Below are positions 4,932-5,152 of a stretch of 5,152 nt of DNA, piece after piece. Position 1 is the stretch's first letter. Every line of letters starts with the position of its first letter. The translations under genes were made by a program, and so were the position numbers. This DNA comes from an uncultured Lachnospiraceae bacterium (GTDB taxonomy: Bacteria; Bacillota; Clostridia; Lachnospirales; Lachnospiraceae). Below the pieces are notes generated by a model that ran no database searches, was not told the origin of the DNA, and worked only from the letters and a program-made list of their open reading frames with translations. Location: positions 1-5,152 of the forward strand of contig CAMWOK010000226.1 in NCBI GenBank assembly GCA_947175845.1, written 5' to 3'.

Positions 4932-5000
4932 CTGCACAACCGCCTCCAGCCTGCTGGAAATTTCTGTGAATGGCACGGACAAATCAAGCGAATCGACCAT
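4917..5000 (-). CDS. Small ORF, 27 aa, upstream of the response regulator
   Basis: ATG 5000 to TAA 4919-4917 encodes 27 residues, beginning MVDSLDLSVPFTEIS and ending AVVQNYLG. RBS AGGGAG (5008-5013) lies seven nt upstream, ideal spacing. The peptide is acidic and amphipathic, with no signal peptide, no cysteine and none of the features of an AgrD-type autoinducer precursor. It lies 39 nt before the response regulator start, in the same direction, so it may be a leader peptide, a small protein or the relic of a longer gene. Translation is plausible because of the RBS; function is unknown. Confidence 0.45.
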   Translation of the reverse strand: MVDSLDLSVPFTEISSRLEAVVQNYLG

Positions 5001-5007
5001 AATTTTA

Positions 5008-5037
5008 CTCCCTTTTCAGATTAGGGAGCAGTCCCCT
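5008..5037 (-). promoter_or_regulatory. Alternative hairpins that could mask the small-ORF RBS
   Basis: In the minus-strand transcript, CTCCCT (5023-5028) is complementary to the small ORF's Shine-Dalgarno AGGGAG (5008-5013) across a 9-nt loop. The same CTCCCT segment, less its first C, can instead pair with AGGGG just upstream (5033-5037) through a 5-nt loop. The two stems are mutually exclusive. This is visible complementarity only; any switching role is inference. Confidence 0.35.
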
Positions 5038-5065
5038 GTTGATGGATGTTCCGATAAACTGGAAG

Positions 5066-5152
5066 TTATGTTGCAGAGGATAATTCTTTCTTTTTTGCGT
5101 TCAATATCTTGCGCAACTCCTTTTTTCTGACATCTAACCCCTCATCTTTGAT
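5066..5152 (-). CDS. C-terminal end of an upstream gene (partial)
   Basis: One minus-strand frame is open from the right window edge for 28 codons to TAA at 5068-5066, while the other two minus frames hit stops within six codons. The visible peptide is lysine-rich and helical (EGLDVRKKELRKILNAKKKE), typical of a basic C-terminal helix. Too little is seen to name a family. It is in the same direction as the small ORF and the two-component genes, which begin 65 nt further on. Confidence 0.45.
   Translation of the reverse strand: MKDEGLDVRKKELRKILNAKKKELSSAT

Noticed and set aside
5023..5037. Hairpin AGGGG/TCCCT as a terminator of the upstream gene
   Set aside because: The stem is short and is followed by AATCTGAAAAGG rather than a T-run, so intrinsic termination is unlikely.
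4878..5152. AgrB/AgrD-type quorum-sensing genes upstream of the two-component pair
   Set aside because: Neither the 27-aa ORF nor the visible 28-residue C-terminus shows autoinducer-precursor or AgrB membrane features.

Overview
The window looks like a chromosomal segment of a mid-GC Firmicute, most likely a gut Lachnospiraceae/Clostridia member. The reasons are strong AGGAGG-type ribosome binding sites, sigma-A style promoters, a CD3324-family HTH domain, a LytTR/GHKL two-component pair, and a remnant of the 'AAA-ATPase-like' protein family that is abundant in that group. I see no tRNA, rRNA, CRISPR array, IS element or integrase.

Left block (1-1153, minus strand). A good promoter (1188-1216) and RBS drive a 56-codon reading frame. 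It is the N-terminus of an AAA-ATPase-like/PD-(D/E)XK protein, broken just before where Walker A should be. Its end runs into the start of a 139-aa uncharacterised protein (591-1010), followed after 47 bp by the N-terminal 181 residues of a large protein that leaves the window. I think the latter is a DUF4132/DUF5724 family protein. This open frame runs unbroken to position 1.

Centre (1154-3419). A divergent intergenic region of about 200 bp carries the minus promoter and a plus-strand TATAAT. That -10 box is preceded by a cre-like/LacI-type operator nested in a longer inverted repeat. The plus-strand gene (1354-2037) encodes an uncharacterised 227-aa protein that may have two domains. It meets tail-to-tail, with stop codons overlapping by 6 bp, a minus-strand gene (2032-3216). 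That gene fuses a CD3324-type HTH domain to an aminoglycoside-phosphotransferase-fold kinase. Its extended -10 promoter and a spaced inverted repeat lie at 3248-3308.

Right block (3366-5152, minus strand). A LytTR response regulator (4161-4877) and a short GHKL sensor kinase with a single membrane segment (3420-4139) form an operon that ends in a clear intrinsic terminator (3366-3396). Upstream are a 27-codon small ORF with a good RBS (4917-5000), whose Shine-Dalgarno can pair with an upstream segment, and the last 28 codons of another gene (5066-5152).

The two-component pair probably works as an AgrA/AgrC-like signalling unit, but no autoinducer gene is visible. The rest of the window is accessory-type regulatory and hypothetical content. 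The points most worth a second look are the truncated ATPase leader, the HTH-kinase fusion, the compact operators, and the small ORF with competing hairpins ahead of the response regulator.
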